Positions 1 through 12,300 of a stretch of DNA of 64,000 bases are shown piece after piece. Where the stretch lies: NCBI GenBank assembly GCA_030141605.1, contig JAQGDQ010000089.1:62001-126000 (forward strand), given 5' to 3'. Within the stretch, counting starts at the first letter, position 1. Each line of letters starts with the position of its first letter. This DNA is from Tubiluchus corallicola. Taxonomy: Eukaryota; Priapulida; Priapulimorpha; Priapulimorphida; Tubiluchidae. Under the pieces are notes generated by a model that did no database searches, was not told the origin of the DNA, and worked only from the letters and a program-made list of their open reading frames with translations. A program made the position numbers and the translations under genes.

Positions 1-420
1 TTTCCCCTAATAAAATCCGCCGGTTAATATGGACAACCGCCGCTTAATATGGACAGCGAACATTCTTGGCACGTGAACCAGCTGTGCCAACCACGTCCTG
101 CGCGCGTGATTGAAAAGACCTTCCCGCTCTGCTGCCTGTGTGAGTCATTGCATCAGTCAGTTCGCCGTTTGCCGTGGCCTTGAGAGCTTCGAAACTGTGA
201 TAACTTCCTTCCGTTCAAGGTTGAGAGAAAAGTTTCCTGCCAAACAAACTCGTCTGACTTTGATTTTCAATAAAACAGGAGACGAGTTGATACAGACAGT
301 TTTTTGCCTTTTTTAATGAAAGGGAAGGGTCTTCATGGGTCACTTCGCTTAATATGGACAGCCGCTTAATATGGACATACACTGCTGGCCCGAGGTGTCC
401 ACAATAAGCGGCGGCCACTG
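1..420. mobile_element. pogo/Tigger-like non-autonomous DNA transposon remnant
   Basis: The 12-mer TTAATATGGACA occurs four times in the same orientation, at 24-35, 44-55, 349-360 and 366-377. A diverged inverted form at about 396-420 ends in CACTG and is followed by TATA at 421. Read from the right, the end is CAGTGGCCGCCGCTTATTG, which resembles the terminal repeats of pogo/Tigger elements that insert at TA. The left end is degenerate or lies outside the window, so the boundary is uncertain. The interior carries only short unrelated ORFs and no transposase. The family assignment is inferred from terminus style. Confidence 0.45.
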
Positions 421-422
421 TA

Positions 423-983
423 TAACCAGAGTGCACTTCTCTGATTGTTTTGTGATTCATCTCTAGCAAAATTTAACACATCTCGTCGTAACACCAAACT
501 CACTATAACACGAACTTTTTTCCCGTCCCTATTATGACTGGGCAATGGTTTGACTGTAGTTTAGTGCTGGTTTTCTACAATAAATGAAAAAAAAACTGTT
601 TATGGCAAATGGCAGGCCAACTTTTCTGGTAACTTGAAGAAGACTTTGCACATTCACTTGCACTTCTGGAGAGCTCATTTCTGCTTTGCCAAATTAATTC
701 AAGCTAATGAGACGCCCATGGGACGAAACTTCTGAAGAAAAGTAAAGAACATATTTTTGAAGCTTAAAGGGCATTCTGGCCTTCTTTGCAGCTTTGAGCT
801 CATTTGTGTACGACTGTACGTAATAAAAAATTAGAGCAAAACGAATGTATTGCTTGAAATGTTTTTGTTAGATAAAGATATGCAGGTTTCCAAATCAATT
901 AAATTGTGCCCATATTGTTGCTGTATCAATATCTGTGGATGTATAACACAAGTTTAGCTGTGACATTAATAATTCATTTGCAG
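423..983. other. Intronic stretch upstream of the laminin-G terminal exon
   Basis: I saw no coding exon here. It ends in an acceptor at 981-983 (tcatttgcag). It is presumably the last intron of the gene whose terminal exon follows. Confidence 0.5.
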
Positions 984-1126
984 ATGATGCTCATCCTCAG
1001 GGTACGCTTCTCACTTCAGAGAATTTTGTCGGCTGCATGCGCCATCTATCCATAAAAGATACTAGGAGAGACTGGACAGAGATGCACCGGATGCACAATG
1101 TCCAACTTAACTGTCCGGATGAATGA
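984..1126 (+). CDS. Terminal exon of a laminin-G-domain protein (partial)
   Basis: After the acceptor at 981-983 the exon begins with two bases completing a codon, then reads open to TGA at 1124-1126 (46 full codons before the stop). The peptide contains NFVGCMRHLSI, a DW pair, then HNVQLNCPDE and the stop. This is the C-terminal signature of a laminin G domain: a Gly-Cys-hydrophobic-x-x-Leu strand, a conserved Trp, then an Asn-Val strand and the closing Cys-Pro. Such domains occur in extracellular matrix and adhesion proteins such as laminins, neurexins, CSPG4 and Fat/CELSR cadherins. The fragment is too short to choose between them. The rest of the gene must lie left of the window. Confidence 0.6.
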
Positions 1127-3189
1127 TCAGAATGTCTTGGAAATCACGTACCAAGAGTGCAATTAGACTCGTGCAATTTTAATATCAGCTATTAATTTAA
1201 ATTTTTATATGTGTATTTTACCATATGGTATGATGCAAAAATCACGATAGTGAACATTGACAATTGTTTGCTGACAATAATTAGAAATTGGAGGATGATG
1301 ATTATGATAATGTAGAGAAGCATCTCACTTCTAAAGGCAAACTCTTTTCTTGGTTTTGGTTACCTTGTATGTTTGCTTAGTTTATACATACCACACATCT
1401 CGTTTTGTATATCTTGAATATACAGTTGGTAAAAAAGCATTTATGTTTAATCTCAGGTTTCTGTTAGCACTACCATACATGAGATCCAAAGTACTTTTCA
1501 ATTTTACTTGTTAAATATAAAGATGATTTTAATCCAAGAATCGCCTCATATGATCATACATTTTAATATATTAATATTATGTCTGGTCGTAGATTATTGA
1601 AGTTTTTACTTTCTAACCATTTTTGTTTTTATAGATGCACATTTCAGAACAACAGTGGGTAGTCTTTTTAGATGGTTTTATTACTAAAATGTTTTACTGT
1701 TATATTAACTGCTTCACTTTCGCAATGTAGTCCTTTATCTTCTTCAGTTTCTCACCATGAACTTGAAATTGAGAGTTTATGCGAAACTTTATAGAACTCG
1801 GTCCTTTCTTAGCATATGCTAGCATGATTTTTGTCCCACTACTGTGTGTATTGTAGCTTTTAAATATGTATTTTACGGAACCTCAAGTATTAAGTGCTGG
1901 TCTTGCCCAGCTTGAAGTATTATTAGGATCATAGATAAGTATTTTGATAATAGATTTTGACATTTGTTGATGTAATCACTGTCATTCACTACACATTCAC
2001 TTATAGCAGGTATGCAAGTCCAGCAATCGATCATGAATTGTTGTTTTTTTTGTAAAAACTAAACTTTGTGAAAATCAAGTCGATTATTCCCGAAAAAACT
2101 ACATCAGCTTTTAAAACCTTTGCCCATTTTAGCAGTTTCCTGTAGAAAACTGGTCATAGTTTTGCATGTTGAGAATTATGCATGAGATTTTTAACATTTG
2201 GCAGCTGCTGGTATAGATATAATTATATTAATATATGCTTGAAATTATTACAGTTATTTTAAAGACATTGTACAGAAATCTAGAGCTATTTTGCATTAAA
2301 ATTGTTCTCTTGAATCTTCTGAACAAGCAAGTTCAAGTTTGAAATGATTAGTGAATGTCATCCAACCTTGATTTAGAATAAGCCAAGTCAAAATTTATAT
2401 TTACACCACAATAAATGCTTTTTAGTGATCAGACTCGCTTTTTGATTTATTTGTGTTACCAACAAAGTACTGTGTTAATAAGAAACTTAACAAGAGTGGG
2501 AAATGTGTGCAGCTTCAATTTAAAATCATTGCAGTATGTTTCACATTCTGCAGTCGTGAGGCAGTAATCTAAGCAGTGAATTTCCAGTTTGTGTATAACA
2601 GTGTGTTAGTCACTTTATTTTGGTTTCGAAGCCATTGTAGTCACTTACATTACTGCTCTATTTTTGTCTCTTTGAGAATCCCTCAATCCAATTTTGCCTT
2701 GTGATGCATTATTTCAATGGGATGAAGATGAAAAGTTCGTTTGATTTTGTTTTTTGCAAGTTGCTGTCAAATATCAATGGTAACAGTGGATTTTGCCCAT
2801 TTTAGCCGAAGAACCCTGCGCAGCGTAAATTTTGTTAAATTTATCAAACTATTCCGGCCGATTATTGAAAATAGTCAGTTTTCTGTGAATTAACTGCAAA
2901 GTGAACTATAGACGGTGAAATAACTATAACATGCTCCCAAATTATAACTGAAGTGCATTATGCCATTTCTAGACTATCACGCGAAAGTGGAGTGTGGCTG
3001 AAGAAAACGCATAAGAGGATGAAAACCTTAGGATGTTACTAATGGAGTGTGAACAAAAGAAACAGACTAAAGTTATCAATGTTTATACATAATCTCACCT
3101 GACAAGATTATACCTGCATATACTGCGCAGCATGATATTCGCATTGCTGGTAATTTTAACCAACACATTGTCAATCTGAAGGGTTCGAG
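1127..3189. other. 3'UTR and intergenic DNA
   Basis: AT-rich sequence between the laminin-G exon and the GPCR gene, both on the + strand. It presumably starts with the 3'UTR of the former; a candidate poly(A) signal AATAAA lies near 2410. I see no further exon, RNA gene or repeat that I can support. Confidence 0.4.
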
Positions 3190-4663
3190 ATGCAGAGTGT
3201 TAATACTACTAACGTTACTTCACCCACAATGGTTTTCCCGCCACATTACATGGCTGTCAAGGTAAATAGATATTGATTAATTATGTATTTAAATTTTATT
3301 CAATGTAATAATTATGTAAGAACGTTGTAGACGTAAGTAGTTTACACCAAATACTAATTAATTACCTGACCAAGTAACTGCCTTTAATTAGATTATTAAT
3401 AAACTTGCTTGAAAGAAGAAAATACTTGAGAAGCTTTGATTATTGGCTTTGGTGGCACAACTGGTTATTTCAGTGCTATAGCCAAACAGGGATTTTAGGT
3501 TTTAAAAAAAATAAATATATATATGTTCTCTTCTGCTAAGTGTTTTTTTTTTCGCAGAAGAATTAGTAAAAAATTGCTGGTTTTCATAAGTATCCCGTTA
3601 AGTTCAATTCTTCATTCCAGAAGTGTAATACTCTTTAATTTTAATAAAAGATGGTTTCATGAATAATCCATAAAAGGTACCAGTTTGGGATAGAAATACT
3701 TGCTAGAAATACTGAAGGAAAATAAAATGTTGTCTTACTAATTTAGTTTACAACAGCATAAATTGAAATCATGACAACAAGTCATTGTACATTGTACTTC
3801 AGGTCCTCATCACTACAACAATCATAGTATTCAACGGAGCCGTCATCTTCATCATCATCAAAGACAGACGGTCGGTGTTTCAAGAAGTCAAGTACATGTT
3901 CGTCACGTCGCTTGCTGTCGTCGACTTCATCACTGGATTTCTCTTTATAATAACTAACACGTTACAGGTAACTGAAGCAAATGTATCGAAATTTTGCACA
4001 TGGATGTCTGCTTCATTGTTTGCTACCATTCAAATGTCCATACTCAGTGTCCTTGGCATAGCCATTGACCAGTACATTGCTGTTCTTCATCCATACAGTT
4101 ACAACATCCTAGTTTCTAAATTTCGAGCAATGGTTGCCATTCTCGTCTTTGTTTCACTGTCGCTGGCATACGCAGTTGCCTTTGTGTACATCAACATAGA
4201 TAATAACAACGCATGTAGCTTCCCCTTGATTTATACCCCTGAATTTGTCATAGCATCAAACATCACCATGCTCCACCTGCCCTTTGGCATCATAGTTTTC
4301 GCGTATACTAGAATTTTTCTAGTGGCACGTCAACACTTGCGAGCCATTCACATACAACAAGGACTTGGTAACAATAACATGGAACAGAACACTGAATTTA
4401 GGAGAGAGATAAAATTAGCGTTCACATTTTTCCTTATCGCAGTACTATTTTATGCCAGCAACATCTTATTTTACATTCAGTTTGCTATCAACACGATGAA
4501 GAAGCAGCCAGTTTACAGCTATGACGTATCGGGGGCATTAATCATTTCCAACTCTATTTGCAATCCAGTGATCTACGCAATTCGACATCGGCGATTCCGC
4601 GATGCGCTGAAACGAACATGCTGCAAGATGAATATGACATCAGGATCAGTTTCCACCACTTGA
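3190..4663 (+). CDS. Class A (rhodopsin-like) G-protein-coupled receptor, orphan
   Basis: Two coding exons, 3190-3261 and 3803-4663, are joined in phase 0 across a GTAAAT...TTCAG intron and give 310 aa. Exon 1 encodes a 24-residue extracellular N-terminus with two N-glycosylation sequons (N5, N8). Seven hydrophobic segments follow, with the class A marks N35 in TM1, D65 in TM2 (LAVVD), C89 at the top of TM3 pairing with C162, P184 in TM5 and NPVIY at 278-282 before a basic helix 8. Two motifs depart from the norm: DRY is D-Q-Y at 113-115, and TM6 (about 228-252) has no CWxP and no proline. The TM5 end YTRIFLVARQHLRAI resembles adenosine and amine receptors, but I cannot name a ligand. Possible poly(A) signals lie at 5556 and 5803. 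Confidence 0.85.
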
Positions 4664-6094
4664 ATCGGCATTGTTAGAGTTAAATAAGTTTCTGTTAGTT
4701 AAATTACAAATTTCATGGATGGCGATACCTGTTGTAAATAATGCGCTACACTGCATTGAGCTTTACATTTACATATATCTTGTCCAATCGACCAAAAAGA
4801 AATTACAAAGAATTATGGGCATCTTAATGCTTCGTTCTCTGTCAAGCTGTCTGTTTTCTGGTCACATATCTCACAAGAGGTTTATAACATCCTGACTAGG
4901 ATTTCAATTTTTCAACTTTTTCTTGCACGCTTCTTCACGCGTCCTACTCTCTCTTAAGCTTCTCAAAACTTCCCAGATAAAGCTTTATCTAAATCAGAGA
5001 TACCTAAGACAGACCTTGTTTTGTGACACATTTAACTGCCTAACAAGTAAAAACTTAGGACATTGACTTAACACGTCAAATCAGATGGAATTTAACTTCT
5101 ACTGTTAATGTAATTGCATGATTGGTCAAATAATAGCGTAGTTCAACATATAAGCACTAACGTGGGCTGTAAACGAATAGGTATGTTTGTCACTTACAAA
5201 ACCAAATGACATAAAAATGTTTAACTACAACAATTTTATTTATAGTACTTTATATTTTACCATAACATGAGATTTAATATTATTACCATGTTGCTACTAC
5301 GAATTTTAACATTCTTATCCATATTTGTACAGTACAAAATTATTTAGAATTAAAGGATTACTTAATTTATTGTCACTATTCTTGTCATTAAAAAACTAAT
5401 TTTGTGCTATCATTCCTGAATTAAAAGTGTTATCCACAGAAGTCTAATAAAAAATTTTGGTTCATAATTATGGGATTTGCAAGTTAATTGTAAAATTGCT
5501 TAAATTTCACAAGTGTCTTACAAAGTGGTAACTAAGAAATTCTATCCAAAAATGCAATAAATGTACTCATAAAAAAGAATATCTTATTTAGTCTGTTGTG
5601 TCAAACAACAGTGATAACAATAAGAGCATAACAATTTACTTAGTAAATACACAAGGCTCACAGAAACTTTTATATTTACACTCAGAAGTAGAAATTGTAA
5701 TTATATCACAGTTGCTTTACATCAGAACATAAATTTGGTACTAAGTTATTGTCATGCATTAGCGCCTTAAATATTTGACAACAAAAATCATAACATTATT
5801 ATAATAAAACAAATGATTAACACAAAGACATTAGTTTCAGCTATACCACCAAAAAAGTACTAAAAAAGTAGTTAGTTAGTATCAGTTCTATCATCTATTT
5901 TTTCTCGGAATCGACTTCAGATTCATGCGAAGTAGTTACTACAGCTTTGTTGTCTAGGACTGTTACATAAGGTTTTCTAGATGTCATCACACTTTTCACT
6001 GATAGTCATGTCAGAACTCGCCTGTTCCAACTTCTCCATGCTAACATCATGAGCACTTTCTGCAACATTAAGGGTATCATCGATATCAACAAAC
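4664..6094. other. Intergenic DNA between convergent genes
   Basis: Holds the 3'UTR of the + strand GPCR gene and, from the other side, the 3' end of the - strand AKAP7-like gene. AATAAA occurs at 5556-5561 and 5803-5808 on +, and the complement TTTATT at 5235-5240. Frame-broken coding-like sequence occupies 5895-6094 and is described separately. Otherwise nothing recognisable. Confidence 0.4.
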
Positions 6095-6300
6095 TCATCT
6101 ACGCAAACGTTTTTTTGTCACACTGAGTGCACTATCACTAACATAGATTGTCTCTACATTAATACTTTCTCCTACAACATCAATATCTTTTTTAACAATC
6201 TTGTCAACACTTTTAGAACAATGTTTACACTTTACACCTAGGAGATCAACAGCAACTTCCTCAAATGGCTCACCATTGTCATCAGAAATAACTTACCCCC
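5895..6300 (-). pseudogene. Frame-broken coding-like tail of the AKAP7-like gene
   Basis: Read on -, this stretch codes for acidic, Ser/Asp/Val-rich peptides in successive different frames. DDNGEPFEEVAVDLLGVKCK runs on to a TGA at 6097-6095. From about 6109 a second frame gives VCVDEFVDIDDTLNVAESAH and ends at TAG. A third frame gives KPYVTVLDNKAVVTTSHESE and ends at TAG 5897-5895. The style matches the acidic N-terminal half of the adjacent gene. Two switches fall at or near homopolymers (G5 at 6296-6300, A7 at about 6110-6116). Either the 3' end of the gene is decaying, or the assembly has indel errors, or splicing here is unusual. Confidence 0.45.
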
Positions 6301-9300
6301 TTCCACAGCATCAATTGCACATTTCTTAGCATCATCAATAGAGTCCATCGTCTCCGCAGATGCTGTCCTTCCTGTGATGGTGGCATCATTTGGCAACTCT
6401 GTATAGTTGAATGGCCATTCTTTACTGCACTCGTAGTATCCGGAACCGTCTTTAGCTCTAGCCATCTTCAATAGCTGAAGACTGTTTACTTGCTGGCTAC
6501 CAAATGACGAATCAAGAAACTCCTACAAGTAGGCATGATGCAAGGGCAATCACGTGGGTATATCAGTTGAATGGTCATGTGCGTGTAATAGTCGAGTGGT
6601 CATGTGCGTGTATTTCATCACTGAATTTAAGCCATTGCAAGGCTGGCCAGTGAATGGATGGGTGATTAGATTAGTAATTACTAGGCTTGATTCATGACAT
6701 TCATTCTGGTTGTTTACCTTGTAGAGAGAGGGCGTGTTCCACATCCAAATGTGGCCAAGCCACTTTTGCTAGTGCAGTGTCTCACTTTAGAAACCAAGCC
6801 TTGATAATGAGCTACAGTCTTGCCGCAATAACCTTCACTGAACAGATTTGCTACTGAATGCTGAATTTTGGCATTGCCGTGTGTTAAAAATAATATACTG
6901 TACATATGCTTACAGTATTACAAGCAAGTAACTGGTTTAATTCCATTTATGAGCTTTTAATAATTACTGTAGTAACATTTTAGGGTAGGTAAACTTTTCA
7001 AAAGAGACAACATTGAATTTCAGAAAAAGTCCAAGAGGTACCATATAGCTCATTGGTAGCGCATTCACTTCCCATCTGGAAGGTTACAGGTTCAGTTCCT
7101 GACCGAATCATACCAAAGACTTGAAAATGGTACAACTGGTCCTTCAACCAACACGGAGGTTTACCAAAGTAACATGTGGGTATTATCCACTTCAGCACAC
7201 ATAATTTTAAACTAGAGCTAGAATTATTGCCATGGAACTATTATATGCTATAGCTAGAACAAACTTACAAATATAACAATATTAATAAACATAATCGTTT
7301 ATCAACCAGAAACAGATGCTAAAAAATCTTGTGAAAAGTGGAAAAAGTACTTTCTCATTTATACATATTACATGTAACTGATAATAAATGCAATTTATGC
7401 AATATATCTTCCCAAACATTTATGACAAAGGGACGACTGGATCAGAGTGTGTGGTTAAGAACCCCAGTTAAGCAGTGCTCAGCTGGTTAGCCAAAAGATG
7501 AATGAGTTTAAAAAAATTAAATCTGCCATACTATTGCCAGTTGTTTATTTTGTTGGAGGATGTAAGTACCATTACACCTGAATGTTACTAAGATACTGCT
7601 ATCAGTTCTGTATCTCATTGTAAGATTGGACAGGATTATTCTTAATGATGAACTAGGTTTTTGTCCTGTCACATAAAAAATTGCTAATCCTTGTTGTTGA
7701 GTGTGGATGCTGGTTTGCAGTGTGCTTAATGACAGCTACTTAATTTATGCAGAATTATGGCAACTGTACTGAAAGTTCTTTTTAAATTGATAGACCAAAA
7801 AATACCATAACACAGCAATTTTCTCTTCTCAAATCAATGTAAACGCCTTTATATTGATACAAGTGGTAATTGTTTTGTAATCATCATCATTATAACATAA
7901 TCAAATCGCTGTACAAATATCACACACATGACTACTAAAATCACCATAAAAGCAGGTAATTTGATTCAACTCCCATCTTCTGCTCATAACAATGCATACT
8001 GGGAACAATGCCAGGGGAACCACACAACCTGCTGCCCATGTGCACATGATCCAAAAGCAAGTTGAGCAACAACACATGGGCAACAAGTGCAATTACAGCT
8101 TTATTATAAAGCTCATTATTGAAAAAAAAACAGAAATCAACATGTATGACCTTTCTCTTGATTTTCAGTCAATAAAATATATAATAATCAACACAAGGAA
8201 CAACTATCATTTAAACTTGATGTCACATAGTCCAAATAATTTCACAGTAAAAATCCTTGCATGATTCAATTAGTGCTTTTTTCAGAAAATAAAATCTTCT
8301 CGCTTCAGAGCTGCTTACCTTGTAAAATTCAGGCTTAATCTTCTTAATCCCTTTATACCTTAATTTAGGAGCCTTTGATAACTTGGCAATGGTAAGATGA
8401 GCCTTAAACTCCCTGTGTGCATCGGCTGTGTCAATGCCCTGTTTCTGCAGGTGTTCACAAACCTTTCCTTAAAAAAATAGCTCAGAATAGTAAAAAAGAA
8501 TTTGTATTTTTAATTTAAATGTTTTAAAAATTTACATTTTCCTTGCTGAAAATAAGAATGAAAACTTATTGTTCTTAAAAATAAATGAAGAACTTAAAAT
8601 GCCGAGTAACACCATAAAGCAAAAGCATCATCAAAAACCAAAGTGGCAGCACCAAATGCTTGTCAATTCACATGCCTCACCTTATTAACTGCACAAAAGA
8701 TTTACAAGCAATTAAAGTATAGCAAACAGGCAGCAAGAATCACCACCCTACATAGTAAGCAGTGCCACTTCATATACCAAGAAGTGCCACTTCATGTAGC
8801 AAGCAATGCCACTTCATGTAGCAATTAGTGCCACTTCATGTAGCAAGTAGTGCCACTTCATGTAGCAAGTAGTGCTACTTCATGTCACAACTAGTGCCAC
8901 TTCAGGTAGCAAGTAGTGCCACTTCATGTAGCAAGTAATGCCACTTCAGGTAGCAAGTAGTGCCACTTCATGTAGAAAGAAGTGCTACTTCATGTAGCAA
9001 ATAGTGCCACTTCATATAACAAGTAATGCAACTTCATATAGCAAGTAGTGCCTTCTTAGCAAGAAGTGCCATTTCATACAGCACGTAGTGCCACTTCATG
9101 TAGCAAGTAATGCCCATTCAAGTAGCAAGTAATGCAACTTCATATAGCAAGTAGTGCCTTCTTAGCAAGAAGTGCCATTTCATACAGCACGTAGTGCCAC
9201 TTCATGTAGCAAGTAATGCCCATTCAAGTAGCAAGTAATGCAACTTCATATAGCAAGTAGTGCCTTCTTAGCAAGAAGTGCTATTTCATACAGCACGTAG

Positions 9301-12300
9301 TGCCACTTCATGTAGCAAGTAATGCCCATTCAAGTAGCAAGTAATGCAACTTCATATAGCAAGTAATGCCTTCTTAGCAAGAAGTGCCATTTCAGCACGT
9401 AGTGCCACTTCATGTAGCAAGTAATGCCCATTCAAGTAGCAAGTAGTGCTAATTCATATAGGAAATAGCGCCACCACAAGCAGCAACTAATGTCTCCCTA
9501 TATAGCAAGTAGTGTAACTTCATATAACAAGTTGTGCCACTTCATGTAGCAAGTAGTGCCACTTCATGTAGCAAGTAGTGCCACTTCATGTAGCAGGTAG
9601 TGTAGGCACTTCATGTAGCAACTAGTATCATACAGAATGTAGCAATTAGTGCAACCATATGTAGCAGTTAGTGCCGTCACAGTAAGCAAATCTACTCTTA
9701 TTAAAGCAATTAACAAAAAAGTCTTTTTATTAACACTTTTAACAAAAATTTACAAAATTGAACTTTACCAACAATAGCTGTCAGACGGTCAAGATTCTCG
9801 CCTTTCACTATATGAGCGAAAAGCACTTGATTTCTAAAGTTTCCTAAACCGGCAAAATCGATGGTAAGGACATCAGCTAAGTCATTCTTAATTATATCAG
9901 CATAGCATAGATCCAAACTTTTATGTGCACTGAAAAGAAAAAATGTATGACTATAGGATGTAGATACAAACACTGATTATAGTTTATTAAATTAGCACAG
10001 TCAATCACTACAAGATTTTTGGTTTGATTAACTTGTTGAGCTTCTAGTTAACTGAGTGATTACCAAGAGTATGTTTGCTGAAAAAAGAGAGATCTACTTG
10101 CATAGTCTAGACTTATACTTGTCGAAATAAACATAGCAAAAAATAATTTCCTGGTACTTAGTAAGTCTTGAGTTACACTTCAGAAAATAAAGTGAGAGGC
10201 ATCAGGGATGAAAAACTGTAGAGTATAAAAATGCTTGCATTCAAATTACTGCAGTAACACAAAAATAATTCTCAATGAAAAGCTAAACCACATTATACGA
10301 TGTAAAGTCATTATTCAACATGAAGGTAAATAGTTGAAAAATCGAAGAGTGCAAATTGCAATGTGTCCAAATCACAGCAAAAGTGAATTTGAGCGATCAG
10401 GTTACTGTTCCAGTTTACGAGCCTGTGTTCATGACAGGTACGCAGGTTCCAGTACCTGATGAAGTTTCAATAAATCAACTTGACAGGTATAGCATTTAAG
10501 TTGCCATTTCAAATAAAAACCGTTTAGCGTCTTTAACATCTTAAAGGCAAGCAGCGAACTCTCCTTCTGCTGTTAACCAGAATTCTGTATTGTCAATTTA
10601 ACAGTAATTTTGTAGGTGTATTACAACCACTGTCAGAATATCATCTTGTTAAACTACACAGTTTGGCAGATCTGGTTCATTAGTTAACATAGCACTTTTG
10701 TTGTTAAAATAGGCTAAACTCACCAAAGAAAATTTTATTCAATCCGCAACAAAGAAACTTCTTTTTTTTGCAGCAGCGATAATCATCAGTAAATGTGACA
10801 ACATGCGCAGCTGCAAAATTGCCAAATTGAAAAAGGCTTGCCACCACCATGTAGCTGTAATCATTGCTGTGCCTTTTATATTTGTAGACAGCGATAGGCT
10901 GTCATAGTTTTCAAATTGGTAGACGCCTATAGTTCTTAGTTATACGGAAGACCAAAAGATAAAAGCCCCTGGGACAGCTTTAAACTAGCAAACAGAGTAT
11001 TATTGTCGTTTAAAATTGTAAATATAAAAAGGGAACATTAACAGGCAAACCTTTTAATGTCCTTCTCGTCAGCCAGGTGCATGACAGCTAATGTGATATG
11101 GAGAGTGACCAGACGTACAAATGCTGCTTCCAGTGCAGGAGAATAATTTTTCAAACCATCTTGCACTTTTTGCAGATTAGAGTGTACCTGTAATTCAAAA
11201 ACAAGGTAACGAAAATAGTGAGACAGGTTTGCAAACATCATGTATGTGTAAATGTCAACTCAGCTGCACAAGGCTTTTCAACCAAGCCAAGTTCCCAACA
11301 TTCAAAGCACATATTCGTAGTGCTCAGGCCAAACAGGGCATCACTCTAGATGTGCCCTTTAATCGTTAGAAAACTTTCGCAGACAGGTATTTAGCCGGCC
11401 TTAGAGAAGGGAACAAACTCCCACTGGATTTGCAGTATTGCTATAAATTTAACTAAACTTAAGAAAAAGCTCAAGACTCTCTTGCTCATCTCAGTCTTTT
11501 CAAACTAAGTTCGCTAATTTCATGTTGTATAAAGAGTTTGGTCTAAATTCACTGGGTTTTATTGTGTTCAGTTTAAATTTTAATTATAATGCTGATGTTT
11601 TTATTTCATAGAATACTAATTGTAGTTGACGGCACGGTGTAAATAAGTGTAATAATAATGTTACATTTTAGCAGCTATCACTTTTCACCCTTTCACAATT
11701 ATGCCTACTTTGTTTTCTTATATCAGAAAGTTTGCCCATCTTAATCTTAATCTTATTCTTGAAAAGCTACTATAAATTTTATATTTACAACTTGACATAA
11801 CTACCACACTATAATTACAGGTCTAGTTTAGTTATGTCTAAAATCTTTATTTAAGTCCAAATATTTATAACAGACTAAAATTGATGAGTATAAACTACAA
11901 ATGTACTTCAATTTTATCACCATTAAAAGAAGGCCCAGTCTTCCGGGAATTTGTGCTTATTTTAATGACAGTGAAAAATATTAAAAGGTTTAGTGATAAA
12001 AGTGTGATAAGCGCCTCGTGTAATTAGTAAAATCATTTTAAAGTTGTAATCATTTCATGCATGGGTACTCTCATTTCGAATGTCTATTCTTCCACCAATG
12101 ACGTCATTAGTCAACTAAAGAACTGCAGCGCACTGTCACGTTCCGTCAAAAGTATAAGTTTTTTTTACAAAAAATAGATAGCTAACTTTGTTATGAACAT
12201 TAAGTAAGCTATAGACGTATTAATCAGTTTGACCAGCCCATTTACATAAATCCACGGTGTGCTTAAGGAAGGACAAAGACCACCAGTTCCATCACAGTTT

